Of a stretch of 37,729 nt of DNA, positions 15,070-25,397 are shown piece after piece. The notes under the pieces are model-generated. The model saw only the letters and a program-made list of their open reading frames with translations. It was not told the origin of the DNA and did not search any database. A program made the translations under genes and the position numbers. The stretch is from a virus: positions 1 through 37,729 of the IMG/VR virus record IMGVR_UViG_3300008267_000140; one strand, written 5' to 3'. Position 1 is the first letter of the stretch. The number at the start of each line of letters is the position of its first letter.

Positions 15070-17862
15070 ATGGCAGATAAAAATATTTCTTCTGAGTCTC
15101 CGCTATCGCAGTTACCAACAAAAGAACAAATTGATCTTTTACTTAAAAAATATCAATTAGTTAGAGAGGAAAGCGAGTCTACTGAGGATGTATTAAAAAA
15201 AATTGCAGAAGTAATTGCTGAACAAAATATAGAAGAACAAGCTATATTAAAATTAATTCAAAAAAAATTACAATTTGAAAAAGAATTAGAAAAAATATCT
15301 CAAAAAGAATTAAAATCTTTAAAAGAACAAGTACAAGAAACAAAAGGCTTACTTGGTTTATTTAAAACAAAAGAAGAAAAAATACTTGCTAGACTTGCGT
15401 TATTAAAAAAAGAACTAGAAGAATTAAAAAAACAAAAAGAAGTAAATCAAAAATTAATAGATGATAAAGAAAAAGAAATAGAATTAGCTGAAAAACATCT
15501 TGCGGTAGAAAAAAAAATAAGAGATGTTAAAGCTGGTATGTTAAAGTGGTTTAATGTCGTCAAAGACATGTTTGAAAGAATAGTTGATTTAGGTAACGCT
15601 TTTTCAGGCGGTATGTTAAAACAATTAACGAGCTGGTTTACTTTTACAGGTCTATTACAAAACGCAGAAGAACGTTTAAAAATGATGAGAGATTCTGCAT
15701 CTAAATTTGCAGAAACCACTGGAAGAGCTTTAGACCCAAAATTTTGGTCAAATGTAGATGCAGGATTGGCGAAATATGGTTTATCACAAAAAAGATTAGT
15801 TGAAACAAACGGACAATTATTTGTTAGCATGTCTAATTTTTCTAATTTAAACGAATCCATGCAAAATAAATTAACAGTTGTTGCAACAAAAATGGCAAAT
15901 TTTGGGATATCTGCTCAAACTGCTGGTAAAAATTTTGATACCTTCACTAAGGCTATGCGTATGTCTACGGACGGCGCGATTGCTGCTACAGAGAAACTTC
16001 AAAAAGCAGCAATAGGAGCAGGAATAGCTCCAAAGAGAATGGTTGAAGAATTCGCTTCTGCTATGCCTAAACTTGCAGTGTATGGACAAAAAGCAATAGA
16101 TGTCTATATCAATATGCAAAAACAAGCAAAAGCACTTGGTATGGAAATACAAGCTCTTACAAATATAGTTGGTGACCAATTTGATACGTTCGAAGGCTCT
16201 GCTACCGCAGCTGGTAAGCTAAATGCAATACTAGGAGGAAATTACCTTAACTCTGTTGAAATGTTAAATGCAACAGAAGACGAAAGAATAATGATCCTAA
16301 AGAGATCTATGGACGAAGCTGGTAAGAATTTCTCAGTATTATCAAAATATGAACAAAAAGCAATAGCATCAGCTCTTGGCATAAGTAACATGGAGGAAGC
16401 AAATAAATTATTTGGTGTTTCAACTAGTGAGGTAACTAAAGAGATTGCCAAGCAAGAAGCTTCAAACGATGCATTAAGCAATTCCCAGATGGCTGCAGCA
16501 AAAATGGCAGATATCATGGAAGCAAAAATGGACATGTTAAATGCCACAATATTAAATATTGGCAACACCATTCAAGAATATATTGATAAAGCAATGAAAT
16601 GGATACAAGAAAATGAAGGTTGGGTAAAAGTAATTTTAGGTGCAGTAGCGGCAATTGGAATATTGATGCCACTTTTGAAAGCATTAGCGGGACCAGTATC
16701 TGATGCTATATTAAGATCATTTTTTAATGTAAAAGTATCCTCTGGTGAAGCTATGACGGGTGTTACAAAAACTATGGATAAAGTAGGTCAAAGCGCAGCA
16801 AGCGTAGAGACTGCAGGTACAAAATTAAATACTGCTTCTGAGAGTATGAGTAAAACTGGTCAAATTGGTAACTCAGCAGCAGGAAAATTAGTTGGATTTG
16901 CTATTGTTATTTTAGCTATTGGTTTTGCAGTAAAAATCGCAACAGAGGGCATTGCTAAAATGGTTAAAGCGTTTAAGGGTTTAACCGGAGAAGAAATGGT
17001 AGGTGCAATATTTGCAACGATATCTGTTCTTGCTGGATTTGCATTTATGATAAGTATATTGGGTGGTATTGGAACCGTATCTGCACCAGGTATGCTTGCT
17101 ATTGCTGCAGCTATTTTCGCAATTGGTTTAAGCTTAGGTATAGTATTTAATTCATTAGCAAACTTTACAAAAGCTATGTCTGGGTTCATGCAGTCTCTTG
17201 AAAGTTTATCAAAAGTTGGATCCGAGAAAATAGACGCTCTGTCAGACTCTATTTCATCCTTAGCAAGCTCTCTAGCAGGTGGAGCATTTTCAAGTGCTGT
17301 AGGGGGAATATTTGGTGGAAAAACAGTTGGTCAAATGATAATTGATTTTACATCTGCTCTATCTAGACTTAAAGTTGATCAAATGAAAGAATTCAACGAA
17401 TTAATGAAAAATTTAGTAGGAATATTAAAATCAGATAATATTGCTGCTGGTATGAAAAGTGTATCAGATGGAATTGAAGCAATGGCAGAGGCATTAAATG
17501 AGATGCCAGACAAAAAAATTATTTCGCTCGAAACACTAAATCAAAGCCTAGAGATAGTTAAAACATTAAACGAAGCAAATGTTAAACCTACTCTAGATGT
17601 TGTTCGTGAAATTAAAGCAGTACAACCAACTCAAGAATTTGTTCAAGTTATGCAGCATTTTCACGAAATACAACTACAACAAAAAGAAAATAAAGAAAAC
17701 TTCTTGCTTGAAGGAATAAGAGAGATAGGTGGTTTAATTAAAGAAAGTTTTTCTACATCTTCTCAAGCTAAACCAATAAATTTAGTAGTTCAAGGAAGAG
17801 ATCTTTCAAGTGCATTAAATGATTTTGGACAGAGTATTGTCTCTGGTAAGCTTACTGCATAA
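15070..17862 (+). CDS. Tail tape measure protein
   Basis: 930 residues, the length ruler threaded through the tail tube. Residues about 15-160 are heptad-type coiled coil rich in Lys, Glu, Leu and Gln. Residues about 160-510 are mostly helical and rich in Ala and Met. Several hydrophobic stretches lie at about 515-540, 600-625 and 640-710, and the C-terminus is helical. Long coiled coil plus membrane-like segments directly after the gp26/gp51 pair are the hallmarks of tape measure proteins. No lysozyme or peptidase motif was seen. A terminator and the candidate promoter motif precede it, so it probably heads its own transcript, which continues into the baseplate genes. Confidence 0.85.
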   Translation: MADKNISSESPLSQLPTKEQIDLLLKKYQLVREESESTEDVLKKIAEVIAEQNIEEQAILKLIQKKLQFEKELEKISQKELKSLKEQVQETKGLLGLFKTKEEKILARLALLKKELEELKKQKEVNQKLIDDKEKEIELAEKHLAVEKKIRDVKAGMLKWFNVVKDMFERIVDLGNAFSGGMLKQLTSWFTFTGLLQNAEERLKMMRDSASKFAETTGRALDPKFWSNVDAGLAKYGLSQKRLVETNGQLFVSMSNFSNLNESMQNKLTVVATKMANFGISAQTAGKNFDTFTKAMRMSTDGAIAATEKLQKAAIGAGIAPKRMVEEFASAMPKLAVYGQKAIDVYINMQKQAKALGMEIQALTNIVGDQFDTFEGSATAAGKLNAILGGNYLNSVEMLNATEDERIMILKRSMDEAGKNFSVLSKYEQKAIASALGISNMEEANKLFGVSTSEVTKEIAKQEASNDALSNSQMAAAKMADIMEAKMDMLNATILNIGNTIQEYIDKAMKWIQENEGWVKVILGAVAAIGILMPLLKALAGPVSDAILRSFFNVKVSSGEAMTGVTKTMDKVGQSAASVETAGTKLNTASESMSKTGQIGNSAAGKLVGFAIVILAIGFAVKIATEGIAKMVKAFKGLTGEEMVGAIFATISVLAGFAFMISILGGIGTVSAPGMLAIAAAIFAIGLSLGIVFNSLANFTKAMSGFMQSLESLSKVGSEKIDALSDSISSLASSLAGGAFSSAVGGIFGGKTVGQMIIDFTSALSRLKVDQMKEFNELMKNLVGILKSDNIAAGMKSVSDGIEAMAEALNEMPDKKIISLETLNQSLEIVKTLNEANVKPTLDVVREIKAVQPTQEFVQVMQHFHEIQLQQKENKENFLLEGIREIGGLIKESFSTSSQAKPINLVVQGRDLSSALNDFGQSIVSGKLTA

Positions 17863-17871
17863 GGTTAAAAA

Positions 17872-18561
17872 ATGGGCGCTAAAGTTTATAAGTCAGAAAC
17901 AGATAAAATATATATTAATTGTTTATCAAATTTTCAACAATTAATATTTCCAGCATTTATAACTAGCTTTCAAGATGTAAGAAATTCTTCTTGGGCAAAT
18001 ACTGTAATTTATGGTAAAAATGATCCTGTTTTTACATTTAAAAACACAACAAGAAAATTATCTTTAGCGTTTGATATAGTTTCACCTATTCTTGGAGAGG
18101 CTAGGACTACATTTTCAAATTTAAAAATATTAAAAAGCAGTTTATATCCGGTGTATCAAGTATTTAATTCACAAACTCATCGTGGAGCAGTTATTCCAGA
18201 TATAAATTACGCTCTGAGCACGCCTCCAACACATGTAATAAAATATGCAAATTTAATTTCAAATATACAAGGTAGTAATTTTATGATTGGTGGATTAATG
18301 GGATGGATAGATTCATTAGATTTTAAACCAGAGTTAGATAGCGGATATTTTATGGAAAACAACAATTTGTACCCTAAACTATATAAATTAAAATTTAATT
18401 TTAATGTTATACATGATTACCCACTTGGATTCAGAATGAAGGGCTATGAAGTATTGCCAAGAGCATATAATGAAGAATTTGATTATGAAGGTTTTGAACA
18501 AGAAATTCTACAAAACGCGATGGATGACGAAGATATACCACCTGGTGCGTCTGGGGAGTAA
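17872..18561 (+). CDS. Baseplate tube-cap-like protein A (gp48/gp54 type)
   Basis: 229 residues, starting 9 bases after the tape measure. Residues about 25-60 read FPAFITSFQDVRNSSWANTV, then VYGKNDP-like IYGKNDPVFTFKNTTRKLSL. This resembles the S-W-x-x-x-x-V-Y-G-R-x-D-P...T-x-R segment of T4-like tail tube cap and junction proteins. A GWIDSLDFKPELDSGYF segment at about residues 142-158 and an LKFNFNVIHDYPLG segment at about 172-185 are shared with the next gene. It probably caps or initiates the tail tube on the baseplate. The exact T4 counterpart is not settled. Confidence 0.6.
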   Translation: MGAKVYKSETDKIYINCLSNFQQLIFPAFITSFQDVRNSSWANTVIYGKNDPVFTFKNTTRKLSLAFDIVSPILGEARTTFSNLKILKSSLYPVYQVFNSQTHRGAVIPDINYALSTPPTHVIKYANLISNIQGSNFMIGGLMGWIDSLDFKPELDSGYFMENNNLYPKLYKLKFNFNVIHDYPLGFRMKGYEVLPRAYNEEFDYEGFEQEILQNAMDDEDIPPGASGE

Positions 18562-18563
18562 TT

Positions 18564-19571
18564 ATGGATGGATTTACAAAAGATAGAATAAATATTTACG
18601 CTGTTCACACAACACAAAGATTTTTATTTTTTGCATATTTAAATAATTTTTCTGATGTTGTCAATTCTAATTGGAATTCAGAAGTTGTTTATAGCAAAAT
18701 GGATCCAATATATACATATCGAAATACAACAAGAAAAATTTCTTTAGGATTTTCAGTCCCTTCATATACTGAAGTCGAAGCTATATACAATTTTAATTTA
18801 ATGAATTCTTTGATGGATAATTTATATCCTCTTTACGAAGAAAGAGATCCAAGTTGTACTAATGGCAATAAGCCTGCTTCTGAATCTAAAGGAACTGCAA
18901 TAATATTAGCTCCTCCTTTATTTAGAATTAAATTTAAAAATTTATTATTAGCTGATGATACAGCTATGGATTCAAAAGGCCTTCTTGGTTGGATAGATTC
19001 TTTGACGTTTAGTCCTGATTTTGAATCTGGTGTTTATATTTCTGATGAAAATATATATCCAAAATCATTTAAAATAAATTTTAATTTTAATGTTATGCAC
19101 GAAATATTCGTTGGACATACTGCAGTTGATAGACTTTACCACAATCTGCCGCTAGATACCGAACAAGGTAAAGCTGCAGTTGCAGAAGATAGAGAAGGTG
19201 AAAAAATTGCGACAGGTGCAGAAGCTTCTGCCAATTCAACAACGAGTTCACCAGCAACGGGATTACAAGACGCTAGTGCAACAACTACAGCCGCTGGCGC
19301 GACTAGTGAAGATTGGAGAAATGACCAAAGTTTTAATGCATTTTTAGACAGACAATTTAGTGCTAAGGCAGCTGAAGGTGCTAATATTTCAAATGAAGAA
19401 AAAGCGTATTTATATTCAAGGTGGAAAACCGCTAATGATCAACAAAAATCAACACTAAAATCTGATTTTAGAACAGATCTCTTAAAAGATATGCAATTTT
19501 TTGACGATCAACCCGGTAATCAAGTTGATGGTATAAAAGCTGATCAAACAACAAGAAAAAAGAGGAAATAA
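18564..19571 (+). CDS. Baseplate tube-cap-like protein B with extra C-terminal module
   Basis: 335 residues, two bases after the previous gene, of which it is a paralogue. Shared features are FFAYLNNFSDVVNSNWNSEV, VYSKMDPIYTYRNTTRKISL, GWIDSLTFSPDFESGVY and INFNFNVMHE. After about residue 205 it adds an Ala/Thr/Ser-rich linker (about 210-248) and a helical module with ISNEEKAYLYSRW (about 275-287). A similar linker-plus-helix arrangement occurs late in the giant baseplate protein at 19917. It probably partners protein A at the tube-baseplate junction. Confidence 0.6.
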   Translation: MDGFTKDRINIYAVHTTQRFLFFAYLNNFSDVVNSNWNSEVVYSKMDPIYTYRNTTRKISLGFSVPSYTEVEAIYNFNLMNSLMDNLYPLYEERDPSCTNGNKPASESKGTAIILAPPLFRIKFKNLLLADDTAMDSKGLLGWIDSLTFSPDFESGVYISDENIYPKSFKINFNFNVMHEIFVGHTAVDRLYHNLPLDTEQGKAAVAEDREGEKIATGAEASANSTTSSPATGLQDASATTTAAGATSEDWRNDQSFNAFLDRQFSAKAAEGANISNEEKAYLYSRWKTANDQQKSTLKSDFRTDLLKDMQFFDDQPGNQVDGIKADQTTRKKRK

Positions 19572-19573
19572 TA

Positions 19574-19912
19574 ATGATTGATAGATATATAGATAGAAGA
19601 ATTGTTAAAAACAATTCAGAATTATATAGTGATATTTTCAATGATAGAAATTTAAATTTTATCGAACATTATACAACTCCGTTCTTTATACTTCCATCTA
19701 TTCAGCAGTATAAAAATTTAAATTCAGTAAAACATGTTTGGAAAGTTGGAGATAGATTTTATAAATTAGCTAGTCAATATTATGGCGATCCAAAAGATTG
19801 GTGGGTTATTGCAAAATTTAATAATAAACCAACAGAATCTCATGTAAAAATTGGCGATATTCTATATATACCTACACCAATACATCAAGCACTAGCTGCA
19901 ATGAAAGGTTAG
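19574..19912 (+). CDS. LysM-containing baseplate wedge protein (gp53-like)
   Basis: 112 residues starting 2 bases after the previous stop. Residues about 1-50 are a polar lead-in with EHYTTPFFILP. Residues about 55-105 form a LysM-like fold: HVWKVGDRFYKLASQYYGDP, then WWVIAKFNN, then IGDILYIPTP. This is the arrangement of T4-like baseplate wedge subunit gp53, whose LysM-like domain helps to lock the wedges together and is not used for cell-wall lysis. Position among the baseplate genes supports this. Confidence 0.85.
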   Translation: MIDRYIDRRIVKNNSELYSDIFNDRNLNFIEHYTTPFFILPSIQQYKNLNSVKHVWKVGDRFYKLASQYYGDPKDWWVIAKFNNKPTESHVKIGDILYIPTPIHQALAAMKG

Positions 19913-19916
19913 TTAA

Positions 19917-22900
19917 ATGGCAAGCGAATTTCAAGTTCCAGACGAATATACAAAAGAACAAAGAAAAATTAAAAAAGAAGTTGATATAAAAGAAGCTGAT
20001 AAATATATAAAAAGATTAAAAGATAGGTTTGAGAATGGCTATAGTTATATCTACACGCCAGAAGAAATAAATGCTAGAAGGCGTAATCATACTTTTTTTG
20101 GCGATGACGATAAATTAGAAAGATCAGCTAGATATCGTTATGCTGGAACTACTGCCGGTGTCACTTTTGTTAATAGCCAAAAAAAAGCTTTAAAAAATTT
20201 ATTAGATTTTTTTAATTTAAGTATTAATAGTAAAGATTTTGATATTCTTGAATTTGAATTTAATCGTGACGGGCAAGCAAGATATATTGATGGAGAAAAA
20301 ATAAAATTATTTGGAAAAAATGGGTCTAAATATAAGAAATTTTTTATAGATGAATCTAATGCGGTTAGAAATATTGATAAAATCCCAGAAAATGTCTTTG
20401 GAATAAGACGATTATGTAAGGAACTTGATCCTTATTTTTATTCATATTTTTATGATTATTGTGCTTATAAAATAATCGGGACAATTTCTAACGCATCAAA
20501 CGTTCAGGTTAAAGATGCAAGAGATAAAATATTTAAAAATGAACATTTTACAGAAGCATTAAAATTACAATTTAGATATGAGTTAATTAAGCAACTTTGT
20601 TTTTATTTAACATCTAACAATTTAAAGGAAGAAGATGTTATAGGAGAAGAGTTTTCTGAATTTATATTCAATACATATATTAGAAATATAAATTCAGATA
20701 TTAATTCAAAATATAATTTTTTTCAAATTTATAAATATATAAAAGATGATGAATATGATTTTAAAGATTATCCCGGCGATAAATTTGAAAGTGGAGACTG
20801 GGATGCAACACGTTATGAAATTTTTAAATACGGAGCTACTACTGAGGCAAGAAAAGAATGGTCTGACGCTGTAAAATCTATATTAAAAATATCTTCAGTT
20901 GAAATATTAAATAAAAGATTTAAAGATATAAACACCTACACTGTTACATTTCTTTATATTTATCTGCTTCAGTGTTTATATAATTCTTTTGCTGTGTGGG
21001 AAAGAATTTTAGAAGATACAGCTCCTCGATCACGGCGAGAAGGTTCAGCAGAAGATAATTTCAAAGATTTAATTTCAGAACATCTTAAAGAATATTTTAA
21101 ACCTTTTATAAAAGCACCAAAAAAAAAGGAAAGAGAACAAGAATCTGTACCATCAGGTGATTCTTCTGGAACCTCAGACGCAGCTGCTCAAGCAGAAGCT
21201 AAAAAAACAATTCAGCAAGCAAGAATCGCAACCGCTAATCGCCTTAGATTAAACGAACAAGCTGCATTAATGTTGAATGTAGATTATTTAAATGTTACAA
21301 AACCAGAATCTGCTGCTACTGATTTTAAATACAGAAGAGATATGACATATGATAATTTTATATTGTTTAGAAATGAAAATATAGATACCAGTAGAAATGT
21401 TGGTACAGAATCAACACAAACAGATAATTTAAATATAGTATCTAGATTATTAAAAAGTAATGGCACAAAATATCTATTAAAAGACATTCCCGCTCATATT
21501 CTTTCTGCTTTAACACCAACAATAAAAATTTATAAAGTATTTTATCCTGATAAAAGCGGACTTTTACCGAATTCTAAAGGATACCCTTGGAGAGTTCCTT
21601 TTGATGATATCCCGATGTCTTTTAAAAGAAATGATACATCCGATGATAAGGAAGCAATTTTAACAAGTGGATTTCAAGAAGATGTTTTTAAAGAAATTGT
21701 TGAGGGTAAAGGAAGATTTCATTCTATTGGCATAAAGTCTTTTTCTTATAAATATGTTGGAACAAATCCAGCAGAAGTTAATACAAATATTCAAGCTGAA
21801 TTACAACTATATTTTCAAGATGTAAGTGATATTATAAAAACTTTTAATGTACATGCAGGTCATCCTAATTTTAGTCCTTCTATAAGTGATACAGATAAAT
21901 CAGCATTAGAATCTGCAAGGTTGAAATTTTGTTATGCTGACTTAATAGCAGACCAACCAAGAGAAGAAAAAATAGCAGGTGTCTATAGATATAATGAAAA
22001 ATATTTTAGAATAAAAGTAATTTTAGGTTATTCAGATATTCCAACACATGTTATTAATGATTTAGCAACAGCGGGAGTTGATGCCGCTCTTGTTCATGAA
22101 GCTATTAAAAGTAATAAAGTTGCTTTTTATCTGACCCCTGTTAATCATGATCTTACCTTTGAAGAAAATGGAAGTATAATATTAAAAATAAAATATCAAG
22201 CTGCAATAACTTCTGTTTTATCTACTATAAACGCACTAGAAATAGCAAAAGGTGTTTATAAATCTAAAAAAGATTTAGAAAAAAAATTGTTAGAAGCAAG
22301 AACAAATCTTATTAAATACAAACAACCATCTAATGCTGAAGCTGGAGCAGCAGATAGAACTAAATTAACTACGGCTTTAAGAGAAGCGAGAGCAAATGTA
22401 TCAGCCTTTGAGCTTGATCTAGAAAATAAAAAAAATCAAATATATTCTGAAATATTTACTAGATTAGTAAATTTAGACAATAGAAATAAACATTTTATTT
22501 ATAGTGCTAATTTTTCTAAAGAAGCTCTTGGCGTAACATCTGGTGGTCAAGCACAAGGTCAAGTCGCATACAAACCAGAAACATTACAAAGTGCTAGAAA
22601 TGTAAGGAAGTTTAAGATAAGTTCTTGGGAGCAAACAGATAAATTAGATTTAGGAACAGTTAAAAGAGCTAACATTGTTTTATATGATCCATATGAAAAC
22701 ATCTATGGAACAGTTGGTGATGACAGCGCCATAGTAAATTCTTCAAATTACACTACAGAATTTGGCGAAATACCTCAAAAAATTATAGATACAATAAATA
22801 ATGTAATAGATAAAGTTAATAAAATTACAAAAGCAGGAAATTCATCTATAAATGATGAAAGTTTGATAAAAAAAATAAAAATTACTGAGGAAACTACAGC

Positions 22901-25397
22901 AGAGAAAAAAACAAAAACAACTAAAAAAAACTTTAAAGACGTATTTAGAGCTTCTGGTGACGTTGGTGTTACTATTACGGTCAATGCTACAGATTTTTCC
23001 AACTGGAAAGTTTTAAGAACCGGTGCTTCAAACAATCCACAAGATGTTGTTACTCAAGCAGCAATAAAAGCTGAACAAGCAAAAGTTGATGCTGCTTTAG
23101 CTAAAAGGACAACTCTTTCAAGCAATATAGATGGTACGTTTACTGTAAAATTTATATATTTAGGTGATATTTTTGATATATTTAGCGAATTAATTAATGA
23201 TCCAGATTATATAGGTGATCCATCTGATAGACCAAGAATGATATTATCTGATTTTTATTTAAGTATACCAGTTACAATAATTAAAGAAAGAATGGTATAT
23301 AAAACTTATAATCTAAATTTAGCTGATATACCCATATCAATTGAAATTTTAAAAGCATTTTTATTAGAAAAATTTATAAAACCAAGAGTTTCAACATTTT
23401 CTCTTATTTCTATAATAATTGGTATTTTAACTGATATAGTTGGTCCTGCTGTATCTCCAAGTTATTTTGGAAACAAAGCTGTATTTAACAAAATGATAAG
23501 AGCATCAACTCTTACATTGTGCCTGCCAGCTAAATTTGAAGAAAATACTTATAAAGATACTATTACAAATCAGCCTATTGATAAAGCTTTTGGAAATTAT
23601 ACAGTTACAGGAAATGGGTTAACAAAATTAACTGAAAGACTTTATGAAAAATTAGAAAATAATTTGTTACTTAATTATTATGTTATTTACTGCTCTAATC
23701 AATTGCCTAATTCAATAATTATGAATGGAGGAAATTATGAAAAAGATGAAAAAATGGGAGTCTACCATTTTTTTGTAGGATCAAATAAAGGTTGCTTAAG
23801 AAGAATTAATTTTTCAAGAACCGACACTCCTTTTTATGCTGAAGCAAAAATGATGTCTAGCCAAGGGCATAAAGGAACTAATTTAAGACTAAGAGAAGTT
23901 TTTAATGCAACTATAGAAATGTTTGGTAATAATATTTTTAGACCTGGGGATTTTGTTTATATAGAGCCTCTTTTTTATGTTGGACAAGCAGCATACGATT
24001 TACAAACAAAAATAGGTCTTGGTGGTTATTACATGGTGATAGATGTTGACACAAAAATATCTAACGATCAATATGTAACTGTTGCAAGGTTAGTTTTTTA
24101 TGGAACAATCGAAAAGAAGGGAGATGGCAATAAATTTGTATTACCAGCAGCTGAAGAAAACGAAAACATCTATGACGAAGAATCCGAGAGTTCTGTTTCA
24201 CCTACTGCGGCAGCTTCTGCGCCGCAAGGAAGTAGTGGTGCTGCTGCTACTAGCCCAGAACAAACTACACCAACAGCAAGTGTTGACACTACTTCATTTG
24301 ATAAAGTCATAATAAATCTTCTCTCTCAGGTTGATCGTATGGGTGAGCAAAGAGCAAAAAAATTATGGGATAATGAAAAAACATTTACACAACAAGAAAA
24401 AAGTTATCTTCAAATAGAATTTTCTGCAATCCCAGAAGATGAAAGAACAACAAATAATTCTCCTGGTAGACTTAAATTATTTCAAATATTAAAAGTCTTT
24501 AAAGAAAGCTCTGATCAAGCTCCTAATATCACCGAAGGAGGTGTACAAATTTTAGAGGAAAGAAATTATAATACTGTAGAAAGCAGTAAGATCACAGCTA
24601 TTCATGAAGAAATAAATAAATTAGCAAGAATAACAAAAGGATCAGAAGGCAAGTCGATTCCTAAAGATCAAATTGGTAAAGGACTAGGAAAGTTAACCAT
24701 TGCTGCTCTCAAACATTTTAACTTATATATTGGAACAGATTTTAAATTATATAAAAGTAAAAGCGGCACTAGCGCAACAACTACAGACGTTGTTCAGGCG
24801 GAGGCTTCTCTTACAGAGCAATCATTACCAAATCAAAAACAGTTTAATGTAGATAATTTATTTACTATAATAAAAGAGGGAAAAAATATAGATTCAATAA
24901 CATTAAATATGCTTGAAGGGGTTTATATTATTCGTTTTAGAAAAAATGCTTACAAAGGTCTTGAAAAGCAGACGATAAATTATCGTGGTTCATATCAACA
25001 ACTTCATTTTAAAAAGCAAGAACAGAACTCAGAAAATAAAATAATTTATTCTATAGTTGAATATCTAGAAACTAAATATGATTTATATCCATTCATTGGA
25101 GCCGCAGTTTATGACAAAAAATATTACGATCAATTAATTAAACACATGAGTAATAATAAGGATAGTTTTTTTATATATTTTAATAAAGACGGAACTTCTG
25201 ATATTTATTTATTAAAAGAAGAACCTTTTAATATAACAAGTAATTTTATAAAATTAAATGATAAAAATCAGTATACAGGTAAATCAGCGTTTTTTATTGA
25301 CTCTTCAACAAAAGATGGATATGGCAATAAAACGCGTGATTTATTGTTAAAATTTGCTAATGACAATAGTATAAAGTATTTTGAGGAGAAATCATAA
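19917..25397 (+). CDS. Giant baseplate structural protein, 1826 residues
   Basis: Much larger than any single T4 baseplate protein. By eye it falls into: a charged helical N-terminus (about 1-400), an Ala/Gln-rich linker (about 405-445), a mixed alpha/beta part (about 450-780), a coiled coil (about 780-860), a beta-rich region with hydrophobic core segments (about 860-1395) ending in GCLRRINFSRTDTPFYAEAK and FRPGDFVYIEPLFY...GLGGYYMVIDV, a Ser/Ala/Thr/Pro linker (about 1425-1460), and C-terminal helical plus beta domains. The GDFVYIEP / GGYYMVIDV part recalls hub or wedge proteins of environmental T4-like phages. It may fuse functions split among several T4 proteins. A C-terminal enzymatic domain was looked for and not recognised. 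The stop overlaps the next ATG by one base. Confidence 0.65.
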   Translation: MASEFQVPDEYTKEQRKIKKEVDIKEADKYIKRLKDRFENGYSYIYTPEEINARRRNHTFFGDDDKLERSARYRYAGTTAGVTFVNSQKKALKNLLDFFNLSINSKDFDILEFEFNRDGQARYIDGEKIKLFGKNGSKYKKFFIDESNAVRNIDKIPENVFGIRRLCKELDPYFYSYFYDYCAYKIIGTISNASNVQVKDARDKIFKNEHFTEALKLQFRYELIKQLCFYLTSNNLKEEDVIGEEFSEFIFNTYIRNINSDINSKYNFFQIYKYIKDDEYDFKDYPGDKFESGDWDATRYEIFKYGATTEARKEWSDAVKSILKISSVEILNKRFKDINTYTVTFLYIYLLQCLYNSFAVWERILEDTAPRSRREGSAEDNFKDLISEHLKEYFKPFIKAPKKKEREQESVPSGDSSGTSDAAAQAEAKKTIQQARIATANRLRLNEQAALMLNVDYLNVTKPESAATDFKYRRDMTYDNFILFRNENIDTSRNVGTESTQTDNLNIVSRLLKSNGTKYLLKDIPAHILSALTPTIKIYKVFYPDKSGLLPNSKGYPWRVPFDDIPMSFKRNDTSDDKEAILTSGFQEDVFKEIVEGKGRFHSIGIKSFSYKYVGTNPAEVNTNIQAELQLYFQDVSDIIKTFNVHAGHPNFSPSISDTDKSALESARLKFCYADLIADQPREEKIAGVYRYNEKYFRIKVILGYSDIPTHVINDLATAGVDAALVHEAIKSNKVAFYLTPVNHDLTFEENGSIILKIKYQAAITSVLSTINALEIAKGVYKSKKDLEKKLLEARTNLIKYKQPSNAEAGAADRTKLTTALREARANVSAFELDLENKKNQIYSEIFTRLVNLDNRNKHFIYSANFSKEALGVTSGGQAQGQVAYKPETLQSARNVRKFKISSWEQTDKLDLGTVKRANIVLYDPYENIYGTVGDDSAIVNSSNYTTEFGEIPQKIIDTINNVIDKVNKITKAGNSSINDESLIKKIKITEETTAEKKTKTTKKNFKDVFRASGDVGVTITVNATDFSNWKVLRTGASNNPQDVVTQAAIKAEQAKVDAALAKRTTLSSNIDGTFTVKFIYLGDIFDIFSELINDPDYIGDPSDRPRMILSDFYLSIPVTIIKERMVYKTYNLNLADIPISIEILKAFLLEKFIKPRVSTFSLISIIIGILTDIVGPAVSPSYFGNKAVFNKMIRASTLTLCLPAKFEENTYKDTITNQPIDKAFGNYTVTGNGLTKLTERLYEKLENNLLLNYYVIYCSNQLPNSIIMNGGNYEKDEKMGVYHFFVGSNKGCLRRINFSRTDTPFYAEAKMMSSQGHKGTNLRLREVFNATIEMFGNNIFRPGDFVYIEPLFYVGQAAYDLQTKIGLGGYYMVIDVDTKISNDQYVTVARLVFYGTIEKKGDGNKFVLPAAEENENIYDEESESSVSPTAAASAPQGSSGAAATSPEQTTPTASVDTTSFDKVIINLLSQVDRMGEQRAKKLWDNEKTFTQQEKSYLQIEFSAIPEDERTTNNSPGRLKLFQILKVFKESSDQAPNITEGGVQILEERNYNTVESSKITAIHEEINKLARITKGSEGKSIPKDQIGKGLGKLTIAALKHFNLYIGTDFKLYKSKSGTSATTTDVVQAEASLTEQSLPNQKQFNVDNLFTIIKEGKNIDSITLNMLEGVYIIRFRKNAYKGLEKQTINYRGSYQQLHFKKQEQNSENKIIYSIVEYLETKYDLYPFIGAAVYDKKYYDQLIKHMSNNKDSFFIYFNKDGTSDIYLLKEEPFNITSNFIKLNDKNQYTGKSAFFIDSSTKDGYGNKTRDLLLKFANDNSIKYFEEKS

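Noticed and set aside
14915-15160. Open frame of 81 codons across the gp51-like end, the terminator and the tape measure start
   Set aside because: It crosses a clear terminator and overlaps two better supported genes in other frames, with no ribosome site of its own.
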